A stretch of 64,000 nt of DNA from Verrucomicrobiia bacterium. Its GTDB lineage: Bacteria; Verrucomicrobiota; Verrucomicrobiia; Palsa-1439. The stretch spans positions 62,001-126,000 of the forward strand of contig JAJVHY010000004.1 of NCBI GenBank assembly GCA_022072455.1. The letters run 5' to 3'. The notes under the pieces are model-generated. The model had not been told where the DNA came from. It searched no databases and saw only the letters and a list, made by a program, of their open reading frames with translations. Below, one piece after another: positions 63,573-64,000 of this stretch (its first letter is position 1; each line of letters begins with the position of its first letter). Position numbers and translations under genes: made by a program.

Positions 63573-64000
63573 ATGCCTGAAACCTATTTCATCATTCCGT
63601 CAGCCCAACACAACCAACTCATCGAACGCGCCTACCGGCACCGCGGTTACACCGCCGCGGAAGCCCACGACGGCGCGCGTTTCTGCGAACTAGCCTCGAC
63701 GCACGGGATCCGCACGCACAACGGCATCAAAGCCATTCACCTCGACGATCATTTCGGCTCGAAAGTCGGCGGCTGCACCCCCGGCGCGACGCTGGAGAAG
63801 TTGCCGTCGCAGTTCAAAGCCGTCCAAAAATGGAACGCGAATAAGAAGCTTGGGCAGTCGGTCGCGTTCGCCGCGATGGACACGTGCATGAAACTCGCCG
63901 ACGAATTCGGCACCGGCATCGTGACCGTGGACAACGCGTTTCACTATCTCTGGGGCGGCGGCTATGTGATTGAAGCCGCGAAGAAAGGCTACATCGCGTA
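63573..64000 (+). CDS. Malate/L-lactate dehydrogenase (LDH2) family oxidoreductase, 3' end outside the window
   Basis: A frame from ATG 63573 is open to the window edge without a stop, giving 142 residues. It begins MPETYFIIPSAQHNQLIERA and shows the LDH2 hallmarks HRGYTAAEAHDGARFCELAS, THGIRTHNGIKAIHLDD and TGIVTVDNAFHYLWGGGYVI, which corresponds to the VxNSNHFGxAGY region. The family reduces or oxidises 2-keto/2-hydroxy acids with NAD(P). The end and the rest of the catalytic domain lie beyond 64000. It is divergent from the Ser/Thr kinase. Confidence 0.85.
   Translation, partial: MPETYFIIPSAQHNQLIERAYRHRGYTAAEAHDGARFCELASTHGIRTHNGIKAIHLDDHFGSKVGGCTPGATLEKLPSQFKAVQKWNANKKLGQSVAFAAMDTCMKLADEFGTGIVTVDNAFHYLWGGGYVIEAAKKGYIA

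Overview
The window is a GC-rich chromosomal segment of a Gram-negative bacterium. It is most likely a member of the Verrucomicrobiota or a close PVC relative, perhaps Pedosphaera-like; this is inferred from gene content and is not proven. Supporting signs are a long MoxR/DUF58/BatA/VWA/DUF4175 operon with a secreted alpha-toroid protein, DUF6067-type and sialate-O-acetylesterase-type secreted carbohydrate proteins, a zwf-opcA pair, PfkB-HAD and zinc-ribbon Ser/Thr-kinase fusions, and several families of small dispersed palindromic repeats. No rRNA, tRNA, CRISPR array or phage module was seen.

Layout. 1-1350 is a debris zone: two copies of the same gene tail flank a 21-bp tandem array, followed by a REP-like palindrome, an orphan antitoxin gene and a remnant resembling a REP-associated transposase. 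1356-2684 encodes a membrane TPR protein. 2681-5716 holds glnS and, below its 3' end, a three-gene PIN-toxin cassette followed by a second, degenerate copy of the glnS 3' end. Both glnS copies carry in-frame dispersed repeats. 5822-6130 is a small unknown gene. 6206-7648 is a complete ISKra4-like insertion sequence with a 9-bp target duplication. 7650-26062 is one long minus-strand run: a DUF6067-like gene broken by an in-frame TAA, its shorter paralogue, a MORN-repeat protein, MoxR, DUF58, two BatA/VWA membrane proteins, a DUF4175-like protein, an alpha-toroid protein, a beta-propeller and a Gfo/Idh oxidoreductase. 26157-28696 is zwf-opcA, followed by a metallo-beta-lactamase-fold hydrolase and a secreted M11-like metalloprotease.

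31847-42632 is a dense plus-strand signalling island. It has three histidine kinases, two NarL-type regulators, one sigma-54 activator, one single-domain receiver, one pseudo-receiver lacking the phospho-acceptor aspartate, and an unknown membrane protein. Most neighbours overlap or nearly touch. 42807-45748 encodes a deoxyhypusine-synthase-like protein and a PfkB-HAD fusion. 45825-50695 carries rsmH, a B12-type radical SAM protein with an apparent STAS-like tail, and an ABC-F ATPase. 50692-52645 is a tightly overlapped RdgC-like, GreA-like and RF-1-domain operon. 52711-60535 is a secreted-carbohydrate operon in which two large paralogues of unknown function alternate with an SGNH hydrolase and a sialate O-acetylesterase. 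The window ends with a BON lipoprotein, a Ser/Thr kinase and the start of an LDH2/malate-dehydrogenase-family gene.

The most notable observations are the duplicated glnS 3' end bracketing a toxin cassette, the palindromic repeat translated inside GlnRS, the radical SAM-STAS fusion, the twin secreted proteins with tail-fibre-like C-termini, and the pseudo-receiver in the signalling island.
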